In this document: piece after piece, positions 63,009-64,000 of the stretch
How the letters are laid out: each line of letters opens with the position of its first letter
How positions within the stretch are numbered: the stretch's first letter is position 1
Assembly: GCF_030250645.1 (NCBI RefSeq)
Contig: NZ_JASSVS010000001.1
Span: forward strand, 1 to 64,000
Length of the DNA stretch: 64,000 nt
Direction of reading: 5' to 3'
Origin: Marinobacter azerbaijanicus
Lineage (GTDB): Bacteria; Pseudomonadota; Gammaproteobacteria; Pseudomonadales; Oleiphilaceae
Made by a program: the position numbers and the translations under genes
Notes under the pieces: generated by a model
Database searches by the model: none
The model's input: the letters and a program-made list of their open reading frames with translations, nothing else
Told to the model about the DNA's origin: nothing

Positions 63009-64000
63009 TCAGCTGGTTTCCAGAAGTTCGAAGGTCAGCCCCGCCTTGCTGGTCAGGCGGTCGAACAGTTTGCCATCCAGTAGTGACGACGGCGTCCAGA
63101 ATCCGCCCTGTTTCTCACCTTCCACATCAAAAGCAAGGCTCATTCCGGCTTCACCCAGCATCTTGCCTGTGGAGCCATAACCCGGGTCCCTGTCACCGGT
63201 TACCTTGGTCTTGATGGTCTTGCCGTCGGCGGTTTTACCCACGAAACGCAGATCATAGAAGCCGTTTTTCTGGGCTTCGGGGCTCGGACCTTCGCCGGGC
63301 TTGGGCACAAACTTTTCAACGATCCAGCGGGAAGGTTTGAAGGCAGAGGCGGTAAAGAAACCGCCGAGAGCTCCGGTGATAGCGTAGGCTGCAAGACGCC
63401 CTTTCACGCCCCGCCCTGTCATCATGGCTTCATCGTAAGTGAACTCCTTGCCGTAACGGGCGTTCTGCAGTGCATTGGAGCGGTGGACGATCCGTGTGTT
63501 GATGGCCCCCATCACGAATGGAGCCAGCCAGACACCAAAATCCCTGTCGAACTCTGCCCCTTTCAGGCTCGGCTGACGGGTCTTGGAGCGATGCTCCGGT
63601 GGGCAGATGGAAAACGGGTTAGCCAGCTCTTTGCGCAGTTTGGGATCGGCGGCAGCCTCTTTGGCAACATTCATCATGCTGGCCACCGTACCGCCGGAAA
63701 ACTCGCCCTTGGCGACCTTGACCCGCATGCGAACGTCCTGGCAGGGCGTACCAAACGTTGCTTCTGCCTGTTCCTGCAGGAACCACACACCCATGTCCGA
63801 GGGAATGGAGTCGAAACCACAGCAATGCACAATGCGCGCGCCAGAGGCCTTGGCTTTATCCTCGTAGGTCTCCACCATCTTGCGGATCCACTGGACTTCG
63901 CCGGTCAGGTCACAGTAATCCGTGCCGGTTTCAGCGCAGGTTTTAACCAGCGGCTCGCCATACAAGGCGTATGGGCCAACCGTTGAAATCACCACACGGG
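63009..64000 (-). CDS. Saccharopine dehydrogenase-family (trans-acting enoyl reductase-like) protein, cut by window edge
   Basis: The frame continues past the right edge, so the N-terminal nucleotide-binding part is missing; about 330 codons are visible. The visible blocks RVVISTVGPYALYGEPLVKTCAETGTDYCDLTGEVQWIRKMVE and AKASGARIVHCCGFDSIPSDMGVW are typical of this saccharopine-dehydrogenase-like family, which includes trans-acting enoyl reductases and proteins of unknown role. The C-terminal hydrophobic segment AAYAITGALGGFFTASAF could sit at the membrane. Substrate unknown. It is convergent with cydC, eight bases from its stop. Confidence 0.82.
   Translation of the reverse strand, partial: RVVISTVGPYALYGEPLVKTCAETGTDYCDLTGEVQWIRKMVETYEDKAKASGARIVHCCGFDSIPSDMGVWFLQEQAEATFGTPCQDVRMRVKVAKGEFSGGTVASMMNVAKEAAADPKLRKELANPFSICPPEHRSKTRQPSLKGAEFDRDFGVWLAPFVMGAINTRIVHRSNALQNARYGKEFTYDEAMMTGRGVKGRLAAYAITGALGGFFTASAFKPSRWIVEKFVPKPGEGPSPEAQKNGFYDLRFVGKTADGKTIKTKVTGDRDPGYGSTGKMLGEAGMSLAFDVEGEKQGGFWTPSSLLDGKLFDRLTSKAGLTFELLETS

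Overview
The window looks like a chromosomal stretch of a marine gammaproteobacterium, most likely Marinobacter or a close relative. This is inferred from moderately high GC, the protein families present (YcaD-type MFS, a paired set of DUF3417-type glucan phosphorylases, a NADH dehydrogenase-like/SelD fusion, cydABDC, a GNAT-nitrilase fusion) and the lack of phage or IS sequence. It is gene-dense: no gap between genes exceeds about 300 bases. There is one tRNA gene (tRNA-Leu, anticodon UAA), no rRNA, no CRISPR array and no recognisable transposase or integrase.

Layout. 1-2.9 kb: a small periplasmic metal/copper-type cassette (unknown secreted protein, Met-rich protein, DUF411 protein, Asp-box repeat protein, c-type cytochrome). 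3.0-8.0 kb: a large protein of unknown family with a possible papain-like C-terminal region, divergent from an ATP-grasp ligase and a YcaD-like exporter. 8.1-13.1 kb: rhodanese, a RES/Xre toxin-antitoxin pair, a retropepsin-like protease coupled to an ACP phosphodiesterase gene, an outer-membrane barrel protein and TrkH. 13.1-27.5 kb: a glycogen/alpha-glucan locus in two divergent arms. The minus arm is glgC, GH57, malQ, PilZ, SDR and phosphorylase 1; the plus arm is glgB, glgA and phosphorylase 2. Together they cover ADP-glucose formation, polymerisation, branching, transfer and phosphorolysis, but no glgX debranching gene is seen. 27.6-37.3 kb: esterase, acyltransferase, RecQ, DUF4442 protein, periplasmic binding protein, chemoreceptor (with a near-consensus sigma-28 promoter), GNAT-nitrilase fusion and a PilZ-like protein.

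37.3-44.4 kb is the most interesting part: an apparent selenium locus. It holds a histone H1-like/helix-hairpin-helix protein overlapping a flavoprotein-SelD fusion, a convergent SenB-type selenosugar synthase, and a PhnD-like binding protein, ATPase and double-length permease resembling the putative selenate ABC transporter. No selenocysteine machinery (selA, selB, selC), no selU and no senA lies in the window. The set could import a selenium oxyanion, make selenophosphate and build a selenosugar, with no visible selenoneine or selenoprotein branch.

44.5-64 kb: three small orphan genes, a YadGH-type ABC exporter with a DUF192 lipoprotein, and a lipid-related region (ECHDC3-like crotonase, DUF6351 lipoprotein, DUF3336 patatin, EamA transporter, second crotonase). 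Then come an AT-richer lipoprotein gene, tRNA-Leu, a methyltransferase, the cytochrome bd operon cydA-cydB-cydD-cydC, and a saccharopine-dehydrogenase-family gene cut by the right edge. All family calls come from reading sequences and motifs by eye; no database search was run.
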